Shown in pieces: positions 50,129 to 62,568 of a stretch of 64,000 nucleotides of DNA. The stretch is from Oscheius sp. JU75 (Eukaryota > Nematoda > Chromadorea > Rhabditida > Rhabditidae), in NCBI GenBank assembly GCA_037178855.1, contig JASJZC010000007.1, positions 8,866,001-8,930,000 on the forward strand, given 5' to 3'. Positions within the stretch are counted from its first letter, which is position 1. The number at the start of each line of letters is the position of its first letter. The notes under the pieces are model-generated. The model saw only the letters and a program-made list of their open reading frames with translations. It did not search any database and had not been told where the DNA came from. The position numbers and the translations under genes were made by a program.

Positions 50129-53100
50129 ACCAAGAGAGCATCTCATCATTATCTGCCTTTGTACAGCTACCATTTCACTTTTTATCCTGAAGCTCACTAT
50201 TTATTCAAAATTCCCAACTTTTCTATCAACTCAATTTCAGTGATAATGCTTTAACGCGTCCGTATGATCCTTTTTAATAATTAATATTGAACAATAGTAC
50301 TGTGTATACAGCTGTTTTCGGACAGTACAATTCGCATTTTTTGCAGATCCAACTTCCAGTTGACTATTAGTTTCTGTGGGGAAGCCGACAGCATCTGATC
50401 GGCTCCTAGTATCAAGACGACATCCCGACCTTGGCCATACCTGTCATGTATAAACATCGATCATTAGCTGTTACCGTATGTTATGTAACGAGAATCAGAT
50501 AAAAGGGAGAGAAAGGCAGATGAAAGCAAACACAGTTCAAGTTGTTTCGTCTGAACTTTTTGAACTTTCTGACAAGGTACTGCCTTCAATAGTAATCGGA
50601 CTGGAAGAAGCTGATGCTTTCACATCCTTTTTATATTGAAAAGGGCAAGTTGTTTCCAAATGAGCTGCGTAGCAAAGTAAAGGCATTATAGTTGCCGAAA
50701 ATTTCAGAGTCGGGGTAAGAGACCCATTGAACTAGTGAAGGAGAGACATAAGGTCTGATTTATGTGAGTTTCTCAGAGGTGGCAACACATGATCCTCATT
50801 TGACCCCTCAGTTCAAGCGCGCAGATGTATGAAAAGCACAGGAAGTGGGCTGAGCTGTGACTAAATGTTGATCATGAAAAGTTTAGTCATTGTTCAAGCA
50901 AGGCTGAGTGGATATACTTTGGTCGAAGGGGACCGGCTAAGAGCTGTCTTTCTGACATGTAAAACTTTAACCTCCTCAAGTATTTACTAAATAGAGGCAC
51001 GATCAACATTTTAACCATGTTGCCATCTCTGGAGTATCAATCATGAAACCTTTCCTTTCCTATCACGACAGAACATTTCTGGCGTGGCCCCCCTACGTGT
51101 CCCATTCCGAACGTCATTGTTCATCTGCGAAAAAATGTTCTGTTGACATATGGTCACATATATATTGCCGGCGGGCGCGAATGGCAGCAAGTTGCAGAAT
51201 GTTGCGACCTTCCCAATCTTCTAGGGCCAGCAGTCTCCCAGGCGCCGTGATTGATACTGTCGCATGGTTTTCATTTCACTGCGCAAGACGCCTACTTTCC
51301 GTGCAACGCCCATACTTTAGGGCAAGTTTCATTAGTTCCTGGAAGTTACCAGAGGGTGAGAAGCGCTCCGTGACCTCTACCTCATCCCGTGTCCAACATC
51401 ATCTGATAGGTTGGTCACCGGGGAATTTGAAAGAGATCTACGTTCCTTCGTTCCAGCCTCAAATGTTGCGAACTGCTCCTCCACTTGATTTCTGGTCCTT
51501 ACCCAATTGGTTAACTCAAGTTCTCTGTTGATTTTCAGTCCCTGTCGCAATGATTGATGATACGAAAATTCTCTTGTCTTTCGGTGTGCCGCGTGAGGTA
51601 CACACCCTGTTCCGTTATAACCTAACGGTGAGTTATGACTTTAGTCTGGGCCCCCAACTCACTACAGTCAACCCAGCGAACACCAAGTTCATTACGGGGT
51701 TGTAAATGAGTTGCTTGTATGCGTAATAAGCCAGCCTAAAGTTTCGACCACCCCTTTCCGGGATTTCAAATCGTTTTTGCCTGCTAGTATTGGTACTGCA
51801 GGTGCCTAATCAGTTGCTTAATGGCCGCTTTTTAGCGCTCCTCGTTCCAAACAGCGGTCATTAACGTACTTGGCCACACTCGGGGGCTCTTTTTCACCAA
51901 ATCCTCTTTCGATACGAGATACTTTAGGCGAGTATCGCCATATTGAACTGACTTAATCCTTGTATATTGGTATTGTCTAAAATTAGCTATCAGGCGGAAG
52001 AAATCCTTTAGCTGGCTACAAAGTAAAAAGAAACCCAGCTGTGAATAATTTTTCGAAAGACTGGGTGCCCCTCCAGTTTAGTCAAGATTTCGCTTTCATT
52101 CGAAAAAAAAGCGAAAAAGTCAGAAAAATAGTGAAATGTGATGCGCCTTCAAACCCAAACTTCCTGTGTGGTTTCCTTGATAAAACTGTCTCGCGCAAAA
52201 TTGGAACGGTACGTCCCGCAAAATGTTGCATCGTCTGGAACGGTCTTTTAAGGTCATTTATTTGCGCAGCGGGATCCACCACCGTCTGACTGTCCTTATA
52301 CACCTTCCGGAGCATCAGGACCGCGCCACATCGGGCCCTGTTTGCTCAGCTGTTTGTGGGCCACTTTTCATTCTGATGATCTTCATTGTTGCGAACTTTT
52401 GCTGGACTACTTTTTTACTGTCTCCTTTGAAAAAACCGCTTGCACGGGGTCTTATCATCACACCAAGCCTGTCCAAAGGCAACAATGTTATTGAAACAAC
52501 CGATAAGTCTTTCCTTTTCTGTTCCAGACCTGCTTTCTAGTTATTTTTCTGCTATGCGGTCATGTGTGACACTTTTCATGCCTCCAATTTCGTCATTCCT
52601 TCTGAGTCATTCTTCGAGAAGGAAGGCAGCTTCTGAATCAGTCCGAACAGGGTTCATTTATTGCGTAATCTTTGGAATTTTGGTTCTGCTTAGTCCAAGA
52701 TAGTGAGCAAAAGTAAAAAATAGACTTATCGAAATAGTTCCCACCTAATCCCAATGGTTCATGATCCGTACTGGCCCTCATTCTTACCATACGTAAGTCT
52801 CTTCTCGTCTCTCGATAACGACAGATTGAAGCACGAGCTTATCTTATGTGATTAACAGGGCAGTTGTCCAGTATGGGGCATCATTCAGAGTCTCCAAACA
52901 CTCTTTGTTCATGCTTGTTTTTGTAGCCAGCGGATTTTATCACCCACCCCAGCGTCATGTGCTCTCTCACTCCAAAGTTATGGTCTCCTTAGAGCTCAGC
53001 CGACCTGGCACCAAAAACGGCGGCCCTCTTCCTCTTCACTTTGTTGTTTTCTGGATCACCTTACGCGCTCTGTCCATTGCCATCAATGTCAAATGACTCC

Positions 53101-53884
53101 CGTGTAGAAGTATCCCCTCTCGGAATTTCCAGCATTGGCCTTCATTATAAATTTATTGTGATGACCCTTAGAACGCGAATGACCGCTACCACAACACAAG
53201 ACCCGAAATCTCTTATTTTCTTTTGAGTAAAGAGAGTTTCGTTTACCCATATCACATGTCGCTGCGCAGGATGTTGTAGAAAAGTGCTTCCCGAGCAGGT
53301 TCCTGTACTTAAAATCAGGATCGAAATAAGGCCAAGTTGTGCAAAAGTGTGATAAAATGTTATGAAGCGTTCGTTTTGACCAGTTCTTAGTTCCATGCTG
53401 AAACTGAAGATATCTTTGAACCATGCTGTGAATATCGCCAGACAGTAGCATACTTTGCCACTACCCTTCTTTCAAAATCTTTTATGAAAGTTTGTGATAT
53501 ACACAGTAAAAAGGTCTTATATGGGCCAAAAACCAAAATTTACCCTCGCAAATGTGATTATCTCAAGTATGTTCGCGCGGGTGGGCGAGAAGGATCCCTT
53601 TGCCGTTCATTTGCATACCGGCACACCTTGGCGTCATCAAGCTTATTCCGCTTTGCGCTCCCGAGAGAGAGAGAGAGAATGACCCTTTGCTCGCTGAGCC
53701 CTTCCCCAGTTCGGTTGCGCAGATTTCGAGTCCCCTTTCAGCTTCTTCCCCCCGATGTTCCTCTATTTACCTCTGAGGGGCGGAGCCCTTGGTCAGACTT
53801 CATGAGAGTGCAGCTGTTTCAGAGAGACGCAGAGCAAAGAAGACGACGGTACGGACGGGTCGCGCGGATGCTCGTCTACACGCT
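50129..53884. other. Unresolved 3.7-kb stretch between Arp2 and CRIM1
   Basis: No gene can be assembled, but several pieces look exon-like. On the plus strand, 51540-51597 follows TTTTCAG and reads PVAMIDDTKILLSFGVPRE before a GTACAC donor. A further plus-strand stretch, 52041-52207, reads SQDFAFIRKKSEKVRKIVK and ends at GTACGT. On the minus strand, about 51170-51270 reads GRLLALEDWEGRNILQLAAI, which resembles one ankyrin repeat, with stops upstream. Also on the minus strand, 52240-52320 reads MLRKVYKDSQTVVDPAAQIN, one frame away from an open stretch above it. This could be one or more decayed genes or chance. Arp2's 3' UTR and CRIM1's promoter must also lie here. An (AG)n run is at about 53664-53679. 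Confidence 0.4.
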
Positions 53885-56800
53885 ATGAGGCGGTGGTGGC
53901 TGTGGCTGGAGACCTTCTTGCTGTTGCTCGTAGCCTTGTGTCCGACGGCCGCGGCCACCGAGGGAAAGTTGCGGTCGGGTTGTCCAGAGAAATGTCCACC
54001 ATGTGCAGAAAAGCCCAACTGTGAGCAGACTATACTTGACCCATGCGGCTGTTGTCCGGTAGGTTTCTTGTCCTTCCTTTTCTTATATAGCTTTTTAGTC
54101 TTTTCAATCTCAAGGCTTTCATTTTCTGGAAAAGAGCACGCTTTTTTGTTTGCGCTCGTAAGGGTGGCCTCATCTTCGATGCTCTCTCCTTCCTCACAGA
54201 GAGAGAAAGAGAGAGAGAGAAAATTACGGACTGTAAATGGACAGCTTTTGCCTTTGCTAATGCTCTTTGCAGAAGGCAACATTTTATCAGAGTGCGGAAC
54301 GTCAGCCTTTTATGATAAGCCACCGTGCGGGGCAGACTCTTCGGAGGCAGGCCCCCTTATCACCACTTAGGATAATGCAATTCCCATTTATGGCAAATTA
54401 GAAAAGTCATTATTAACACCCGTGTCAAAAGTTGGTAAAACAGTGACACGCTCTTATCACAGAAACGGATGCAGGTTGCCGTAAAAGAGAGTCGAAAAGT
54501 CAACCAAGCTTGTTCGTAGCGGAAAATTGGCAGCTGTTCCTATTTTAAGTCCATTGTAAAAACTGTAACGCCAGGAAAAAGCAAGTTTACAAAAATGAAA
54601 AACAGAAAAACTCCTGACAGGACCCATTTCAATAATGAAGCCTTAGAGGTTCCAGCCACTATTACTCCGGTTTTGCGCTTTCCCCACAAAGTTTTCTGTC
54701 ATTCTCGTTTGAAAATTTGGCACAGAAGAGAAAACTTCTCTAATTTGCTCTGTTGAGAACAATGTCAAAATTTTCCAGGTCTGTCTGCGACAACATGGCG
54801 AGAAATGTGGTGCCAAGCTGGGAGTCTGTGAAGCCAATCTGACCTGCACACAGCTGAACGACACCGATGAATTCGGAGTTTGCACTGGTTGGTTTTTTGC
54901 TCTCTCGTTAGAAAAGGTATTTGGTTTCTGGCTATTGGGTTTCGTGTTTTTGGTCTGCAAAAATTGGAGTAATTGGGTGAGAGTAGAATAGTAACCTGAA
55001 CCCTTTCCTTCCAGGTAGATCTCTCACGTGGTTAGGGTTCATATTGACATTGTTTCAACCCATCAAAGGCAAGAGAGCGGGGTCCCGATAATCGCACTCT
55101 TGTCATTGTTTTCTCGCCTGATTCATATGAGTGTCAACAGTTTCAAGTCCCCTAGTCCAGGATGGGGGCAAAGGAGGTCACAAACCTTCGTCCCCTCCTC
55201 CCAACCACTTGATTGTCGGGCTGCAAGCCATCACCTACTCTCAGTGGCACCGGTGGAAAAGAGAAAAATCTTGGGCGCCAGTCGGGTGAAACAAACTAGC
55301 AGGGTAAATATCGGCACACCTGGTTGCGCGCATCGAATACAGCCGCGCGCAGTGACGTCCAGTGCTTTGCGGGAATTGTTCAAAGAATTGAGTTTCGATA
55401 CCCCCTCTCCTGGCTCTTGAGAAAGTCAACAATTAGGAAAGTACTAATTGGAAGACAGTGACAGATGGCCCTCTCATTCGCTCTACGCATCATTTGAGCG
55501 ACATAATGAGACAGACCAGCTCGAGAAAACGAGGCGACACCTGGGAGACGTCTCTAATTGGGCAGTTCTAGTGGACCTGGAATTTAGGGTGGAGGGAGAC
55601 AATTGACAAACCCAATGACATGTTACCGAGGAGTATTGTGGAACCGAGATGATTTTTGGATGCTTCTGTGATATACGGTAGCAGAGTAGAATGCTCAGAT
55701 AGTATTTATGCACAGGATGAGGTTCTGCTGGTCGTTCAATAAAACACAATGGACGATCTAGTTGTGGGATGCGGTAGAACTGAGGAATATTTCGGAAGTA
55801 TTTTCCTAATGATAGTGAATGGTGGTCATTGTTTGAAAAACTATCTGATACTTGACTGTCTGGTAGCCAGACTACAAGAGATCGACTCTGTTAAAAGATG
55901 ACATGACTGTTTGAAGTCAGAATTGTAACGACTCATGCTCCTGATGTGGTAATACGTGAGCGGGTAAGTTAATAGAAAGACAGAGACACATTGATTGGAA
56001 CAAAAAGTATCAGAAGATAGAACTATTGTCGTTTTCAGAAATGTACCCGGCTCGGTGCCTGAAGGCCAACTGCGACGTCGTGTTCCATCCGCAGTGCCCA
56101 TCAGATTCCCGCCTAGTCATTCTACCGCCGCCTGTTGGACAGTGCTGTGGATCGCCAGGGAAATGTCATTGTGATCAACAAGCCAGTGATTTCCTTACAA
56201 TAAAAACCCTGAATTCAGAAATGCGAGGCTTTCGTACCCTCTTGCAAAGAAGGCTATGAACGTGTGCTGGTTCAAGACGGTCGTTCTGAACCGGGAGAAT
56301 GCTGTGACAAGTTTGAATGCAAGCTGAAAAGTAGCTTTGTCTGATTCCGTGCTAAAATGAATTTAAGGAACCCATTGTCTTCCAGTCCGCTGCCCACCCA
56401 CGTTTGAAGAAGACGACGGGGAAAGCTGCCCAGCTGATAGTGTTCGCCCAGCCGAACATGTGCCTCAAGGAGCTTGCTGTCCCGTCCGACCGGGGTATGT
56501 TAATATCTTTTTTCTGCCAAATGGAATTCTATCAGATGCCGCTGTCGTGCTTCCGAATGCCGTCCGGCAATTTGTCCCGAGGGCAGACGACTCAAGATAA
56601 TACGGAAAGGCAATGGCAATCCCGGCAGATGCTGCGATGAGTGGCAATGCGATGATGATCCGAAGCCGATGGTAGTCTCCATTTGATTCCCGCTAATGAT
56701 ATTACCACTCTAGGGAAAGTCTTGTGAACGGGATGGGAAAATTTACAAGGATGGAGAAGACTGGTCATCCAGCTCGTGCGAGTCGTGTAAGTGCAAGAAA

Positions 56801-59709
56801 GGTGTGGCAGTCTGCAGCAAGATGTTGTGTCCAAAGACTCCAGGTGACTGACTGACTTTATGACTCGTGACCCCTTAAATTTAGTCGACTGTACCTGGGT
56901 AGCGATTCCCGAAGGTGAATGCTGTCCTGTTTGTATAGGCTGCCAAACGGACAAAAGAGAAAAGAAGAAGAAGAATGAGACCTGGGCAAAAGACGACTGC
57001 ACAACGTTTGTTTTAGGTTTCAGAGTTCAAAAGGCCCCTATTTTGCAGATGCACATGCAGTGAGGAAGGGATGGCCGTTTGTGAGAAGTACATGTGTACT
57101 GTCAGTTGCGAGAATCCGAGAAAGGTCGAAGGACAATGCTGTCCAGTCTGTGATGGTATGTACCAGCATTTAACTTGGATCAATCTTTTTCAGAGCCCAC
57201 AATTATCTCGCTTCCGAATAATTGCCCAACGATGCTACACTGTCCTCTCCGGTGCGAGCATGGCCTACAACGTGACGATCGTGGATGCTACGAGTGCAAA
57301 TGTCTCATGCCTGACAGCTCGGGCGACCGTTCTTGCACCGCCTTAACCAAGGACAACTGTGACAAGTAATAGGAAAACGCGAAACGGGACATAATTACAG
57401 ATTCAGGCAATGTGCACACGGGTATTTGAAAGATAACAAGGGATGTCTGGTCTGCAAATGTGCCAAATGTCCAGCTTTGCAACAATGCTACAAGCAGTGC
57501 TTGTATGGGTTCGAGACCAACAACGCAGGATGTCCGGTGTGCAAATGCAGAGCCATACAGAGGATTGATGCCAAACTGACAACGATGACAACATCCAGCA
57601 ATGAAATACTGTCTGGATGGGATAAATGCGTTTCTTCGTCGAACGGAAACACGGTTGAACGTGACAGTGGCGAGTGGTGGAACGATGGCTGCAGACATTG
57701 CTTTTGTGAACAGAAGCAGGTAAAGCATGCTGGCATACTCTAATTGATAGTGGTTTAGGAATTTTGTTCGCTTATATCTTGCCCAGCCCGACCGAGTAGC
57801 TGCCCAGAGGAGAGTTGGATTCAGAAGGAAGATGAATGCTGCCATTCGTGCACATTGCCATCGGTTTCGGCTCCAGTTAACACGAACGTGGCATTAAACA
57901 AGCATCATGGTCATTCTGTTTGTCACTCGCCTGGAACTGGAAGACTCTTTACAGGTAAGGAGGGAATGAGGGATGGTGTTCGTGAGATAAAGACCCCAAA
58001 AGAGTCTTTTTTCCTAAATATTAAAGTTAAAAGTCCACAGAACTGTAATATAAGGAGATGATGTTTTGCTCTTGATTATTTTTCCTTCTCTTTGTTTTTA
58101 TGTATAGAGTTTTTCGACTCGTTGTTTTTATAGTTTTTCCCTATTTATAGATGGAGAGACGTGGCAGCTTGCACCTTGTATTTCTTGTACTTGCCGTGTT
58201 GGACAAATACTCTGTCGATCATCGGAATGTCCACCAGTTGCCTGTCAACATCCCGAACTTCATCCAGGTGACCAGTGCTGTCCTAGGTAGCTATTTTGTA
58301 GACTCATCATCATCATTTTTCAGATGCCCCGGAGCCCAGAATACTACCATTCCAATCATGATAGGAGACGATCGTGTCACTTGTACTGAAGACAATGGAG
58401 AAGCTCATACTGTCGGTAAGAGAGTCTGGAATACTTTGTTAACGTCTCAGGCTCCGCATGGAGAACTGACGACTGTACATCTTGCAAATGTACGGAGCGA
58501 GGACAGGTCGTTTGTTATAGAGAATCCTGTGAGCAGAGCAGAGAATGCGAAGGAAGTCCACTAGTAGTCAAAGGAAGATGCTGCCCAGTCTGTTCAGGTA
58601 ACCAATTTAACTCATTCCTTTCCCAGTTCGAGAGTTGAAGATGTCCTATCATCCAGCGAGATGTGCGTCTATAAGGCTAGCATGTATTCAATTAACGAGG
58701 AGTGGAAGGTATAAGCTTAGTTAACACACGCTAATGAGATCTGTAGGATGGGGACTGTGTGAAATGTGGTTGCATTGCTGGAGGACAAACAGTTTGTAAG
58801 GAAACGGTCTGTCCGCCCTGTGTCAATCCGATACCTATCGATGGCCACTGCTGTCCTCTGTGCAAAGGTGATACAAATAAGGGGCCTCATCGTTCACATT
58901 TTCAGATTCGAGCGCCTTTGAGGGAAGCAATGAAGTAGCTCCAGCACCTCCTTCTGAAGACAGTTCCGTCGTTTCCTGGCTCTTACCGTTGTGTCTCGCC
59001 GTCTTGACAATCCTTGTAGTTTTGACGATTGCATTTCTCTACAAGAGAAAGAACAGCAAGGGCAAAGTGAGTTTTCTAGTGGCGGACCTGCTCGTTTGTC
59101 ATATGGCGCAATAGGTTAACAGCTTTATTCAATAAGCAGCAGGACTGATTCCTACCGAAGACATTGGTTTTTCCTTTAGTCCAACTAAATCAGAAAAATT
59201 CACAATTTTTACGTCACAAACCTTGGACCCGGACTTGAACCTGGGATCGTTTCATTCAAAAGCCGCAACCCTAACCGTTCGGCTAGTTGCAAGCTCTGTT
59301 TTACCTAGACCTACTTGGCAATGCGGTTTGTTGCTACCGTTTCGTAGGATTGGCAGTTTTTCAGTAATAAACCAAAGTTATGCACACTTTATCCAAATTT
59401 ATCAATTCAGTTTGCGACTATCCATATGCGAGATCCTTCGGTTCGACTCTCTTCGACAAAGCAGATCGGATCCACTCCTGCCTTGACTGATGAATGGCTG
59501 AAGAGATGTGATAGTGTCTATGACGGGCAGTCGGAAAGTCTTCTTTCCACTGTGTAAGTACTTTAGCAGTGATCGTAAAAAGAAACATCAGGTCGGACAC
59601 ATCATCAGCTCCAAGCTCGGCCTCTTCAGGAGTCGAAGCCCATCCGGATACTCGTCCCCTGACAGCGCGCAAGGACTCGCGCGGTAATCTTTTCCAGTGT
59701 CACGTTTAA
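53885..59709 (+). CDS. CRIM1: CRIM1: transmembrane protein with IGFBP, VWC and antistasin-type domains
   Basis: Cell-surface cysteine-rich protein; vertebrate CRIM1 and C. elegans CRM-1 modulate BMP signalling. The chosen ATG (53885) is followed directly by a signal peptide (RRWWLWLETFLLLLVALCP); an upstream in-frame extension would bury it. An IGFBP-like module follows (CPEKCPPCAEKPNCEQT), continuing in exon 54779-54887. VWC repeats follow, many closing with CCPVC (GECCPVCIG, EGQCCPVCD). Antistasin-like units are CPLRCEHGLQRDDRGCYEC and CYKQCLYGFETNNAGCPVCK. More VWC repeats follow, then one membrane span (WLLPLCLAVLTILVVLTIAF) with KRK after it. The cytosolic tail is on exons near 59413-59552 and 59592-59709 (MRDPSVRLSSTKQIGSTPAL, then TSSAPSSASSGVEAHPDTRP). 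Intron 2 is 1.1 kb. One 37-nt intron (56182-56218) appears to use a GC donor. Some middle exon borders are approximate. Confidence 0.9.
59221..59291 (-). pseudogene. tRNA-like remnant with A and B boxes
   Basis: On the minus strand this reads like the internal promoter of a tRNA: an A-box-like TAGCCGAACGG (59275-59285) and a B-box GGTTCAAGTCC (59231-59241) about 33 nt apart, with a T-loop TTCAAGT and a T-stem holding four of five pairs. The anticodon stem does not pair and the acceptor stem is poor, so it is probably a tRNA pseudogene or a piece of a tRNA-derived SINE. It lies in a CRIM1 intron, antisense to that gene. Confidence 0.55.
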
Positions 59710-60972
59710 GAGACACTAGGTCACTCTGCTAGTATCTCTCTGTTGCCGGTAGAAGCGTTCTTCCTCGTATAATGTCTGGTCATAATACAAGTCCCACAAT
59801 ACAGAAATCAGTCCTCTCTCCCTCTCCATCTACGTGTAATCCCATCTCTCCTCTCTCTCGCCTTTCTCGTTTGGCCTATCTTTTTAAGGAAACTTCTTTA
59901 GCCAATACGAGTTAAGTCGAGTCTTGCTGAGCTCCTCAAGGGCTCGACTTTTTCCTCTTAGAGACAGGTCGTTTCCGGTTGTGTTCTCATCCATCTTATT
60001 CTGTAAATAGCAGCTGTACATACGTTCGCTCTCTCGGACCGTATTACTAGTCTCGAACAGTCTTCCGAGATTTGCCCTCCCCTCCTCCCAGTCCCCCAAC
60101 ACACACTCTACCCACACCGCATTATTTGTTGAATTCCGTGTATTGGCATTCAAGCGTCATAGTATGTGTACACACGGATTGATACATTCTATAATCTTTT
60201 ACTAGTAAAAGCTTTAGCACCTGTATGTGTATTGTTGCTGGTTGTGCTGCCCGTTTATCGGTTTACATAGAATAAACCTTCGTCTCTCTTCCCCCTATAT
60301 GACAATTTCCTACTACTAACCTGGAATCGGGTGTTGAAATCCAATATGGTGGCTCTCTTCCAGATTAGAACCATAATAGCTCGCTTCTGCTCGTAAGATA
60401 AGCTTGAAAATCTGCAGCAGCGGCGCCCCCAACGTGCTAATAACAACACACACACGGGCGGCAAATCAATCGAGGCTCGAACCCGAAAATTCATGAGCAC
60501 CGCCCATCAAGTTTTTTTTTGGGGCTCAAATTTTACCTTCTTGTCATTGGAAACCTATGGCAATCTCGTTGGTTCGCATCCATTTTTCATCCAGAAATTT
60601 TTCATCCAGAATTTAAACTTTGTCATTTTTGCAAAGTTGCAGTTTTTAAACGGATCTACAAAATTGAAGAGCTTCACTAAGTCATGAAATCCGTTTCTTG
60701 ACCAAACAAGAGAATTTTGTACTACGGTTTTAACAGTTTTTGATAGTAATTGTAGTTTGTACCTCTTTTGACCGAGTTGTACCATTTTGAGACTGTCAAG
60801 ACAAAAAGATATCTTTTCTGTTCCTATCCATGTTTTAGTAAAGGCTTAGTCATCATCTACAGCGCACTCGGCGTCAAATTCTCTTTCATGTATTGTTGCT
60901 GTTCATACACCTCCTCTCAGCGCTTCTCTAAACCTGTTTCTCGTGCTAATTGTTCGTCATTCAGGGGGTGCC
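59710..60972. other. CRIM1 3' UTR and region upstream of SRD5A3
   Basis: The first part is probably CRIM1's 3' UTR, ending near an AATAAA at 60271-60276. The rest, about 700 bp, shows no exon. A short tandem pair of TTTTTCATCCAGAA-like units is at about 60582-60612. An acceptor-like ATTCAG ends at 60964, eight bases before the SRD5A3 start codon, which would fit a trans-splice site or a 5' UTR intron. Confidence 0.5.
60271..60276 (+). promoter_or_regulatory. Candidate CRIM1 polyadenylation signal
   Basis: AATAAA, about 560 nt downstream of the CRIM1 stop codon. It is the first canonical hexamer I noticed on the plus strand there. Confidence 0.4.
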
Positions 60973-62266
60973 ATGTTGCCTATGCTGCCGGCATATTTCA
61001 TATCTATTACCGCTGCTCTCAGTCTGGCATGTCTTTTAACTCTCCTAGCACCAAAAATATCCCGATGGGTGCCGGCTCTGACCACATATGGAAAGACGTC
61101 CCTCGAAATCAAGGATCAGCCGCGATTACTGCAAGCAATTGCTGTTCCGAAAAAGTTTGTTTGCTATATTTTCATGTTAAAACATGTGTTCCAGATGGTT
61201 CACACACTTTTACATCCTTGCCGTATTGAACATTGGCTCATGGCTCGTTTTTACGTATTTACTGATCACCCATGCAGTAGGAATCATTAAGTATAGCTTA
61301 AGAAGAACTTTTCAGACAACAACATCGAGTCTTTTAACAGAATTTCTTAGAAAGCTGACTCCAGTCGGTCCGAAACGTGAGTCAAAGCAAATGAAAAGGG
61401 CTTCGGGGATTGATTAACACACCTATTGACTGAAACATTAGCAATTTTGAAAAACAAGTTTGAGTTTGCCGGTTTGGAAAGTGTTTCAGTGGTTCCAAAC
61501 TGTTGACGTTGAACTGGAAGTCAAAATTCAGGAAAAGGCTGTGCCTGTATTAACTTTGTTGATTCTCAGCTTTCAGTTTCATGGAGCTCCACAATCCTCG
61601 TCCTCCTCCTAATGTTCATCCATGTCTTGAGAAGGTGAGATGGCTCTCAATTCAAACCAAAAATTTTCAGATGCTACGAAAGTCTTTTTGTCTCAGTCTA
61701 CTCAGACACCACAATGAACATTGGGCACTATTTTATGGGACTGATTCACTACGTTGTGCTACCATTGACAGTTCTCTGTGAAGCAAACGGATTTGTGAAT
61801 AACAAGAGAGGAAAATTGACTTTTCATGACATTAATATCAGCCAATGGCTAGGAATCGTCTTTTTCATCTATTGCAACTGGCAACAGCACGAGATTGTCC
61901 AGAAAATGGCTAAAGTTCGCAAAAGTTCCGATGGTAAGACATCCAGAAACATGGAAAAAAAGTTTACAGGCCTTGTCTCTGACTACCTACACGGAATTTT
62001 CTACGGCGGCTGGTTTAAACTGATCTCATGCCCCCATTTCCTTTTCGAAATTGGCATTTACGTCTCATTTTGGCTCGTGGTGCCTAAGAGCTACTGTTTT
62101 TCAGTAAAATTGCTCTTTGGTTCAAAAACTAGCTGAATTTCAGTATATGGTTGGCTTCGTGATCGTCAACCAAATCTTCGCAGCTTTGATCAGTCATCGG
62201 TGGTACAAAAACAAGTTTGCCAAGTATCCGACCGACCGAGCTGCCATTTTCCCTTATATTCTCTAA
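60973..62266 (+). CDS. SRD5A3: Polyprenol/polyprenal reductase (steroid 5-alpha-reductase family, SRD5A3)
   Basis: ER membrane enzyme needed to make dolichol, the lipid carrier for N-glycosylation. Exons 60973-61154, 61195-61376, 61577-61634, 61671-62079 and 62144-62266 join in frame, with introns of 40, 200, 36 and 64 nt. The N-terminus is hydrophobic (FISITAALSLACLLTLLAP). Diagnostic matches are KWFTHFYILAVLNIGSWLVF, FIHVLRRCYESLFVSVYSD, NIGHYFMGLIHYVVLPLTVL, NWQQHEIVQKMAKVRK and FYGGWFKLISCPHFLFEIGI. The C-terminus KYPTDRAAIFPYIL is the typical family end. The order and the C-terminus fit SRD5A3 rather than SRD5A1/2 or TECR. The end of exon 2 was set by the GTGAGT donor and by phase; it is the least certain join. 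Confidence 0.92.
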
Positions 62267-62332
62267 GAAATGATTTATTTTTATGTGAAATTGGTTCAGT
62301 TCGAATGTCAGTTGAAAGCTTGAAGATTGAAC

Positions 62333-62338
62333 AATAAA
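62333..62338 (+). promoter_or_regulatory. Candidate SRD5A3 polyadenylation signal
   Basis: AATAAA, 67 nt after the SRD5A3 stop codon and about 230 nt before the AP2S1 start codon. Confidence 0.6.
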
Positions 62339-62568
62339 TGATTTCTAATTTATGCTGGGTTTTTGTATAACTGGGAGAGGCGTTAGAGGATTTAGCTTTT
62401 ATGTCTACACGCGCCATTGCACAAGCAGTCCTTTAACATGACCCCCAGAAAAGCCCCTAGAATCGATATCTTCATCCATATGCGACCACCCAACTTCTCT
62501 TTTAGCTTCGTTTTGCATTGTATTGATACTTATGACCAATAACATCAGTTCCAGAGCATCTTGGGACA

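Noticed and set aside
53789-53884. Upstream in-frame extension of CRIM1
   Set aside because: It would place about 30 Arg-rich residues ahead of a good signal peptide; the ATG at 53885 is the better start.
55028-55420. 130-codon open stretch inside CRIM1 intron 2
   Set aside because: No recognisable domain, no fit to CRIM1 reading frame or cysteine pattern, and flanked by normal CRIM1 splice sites.
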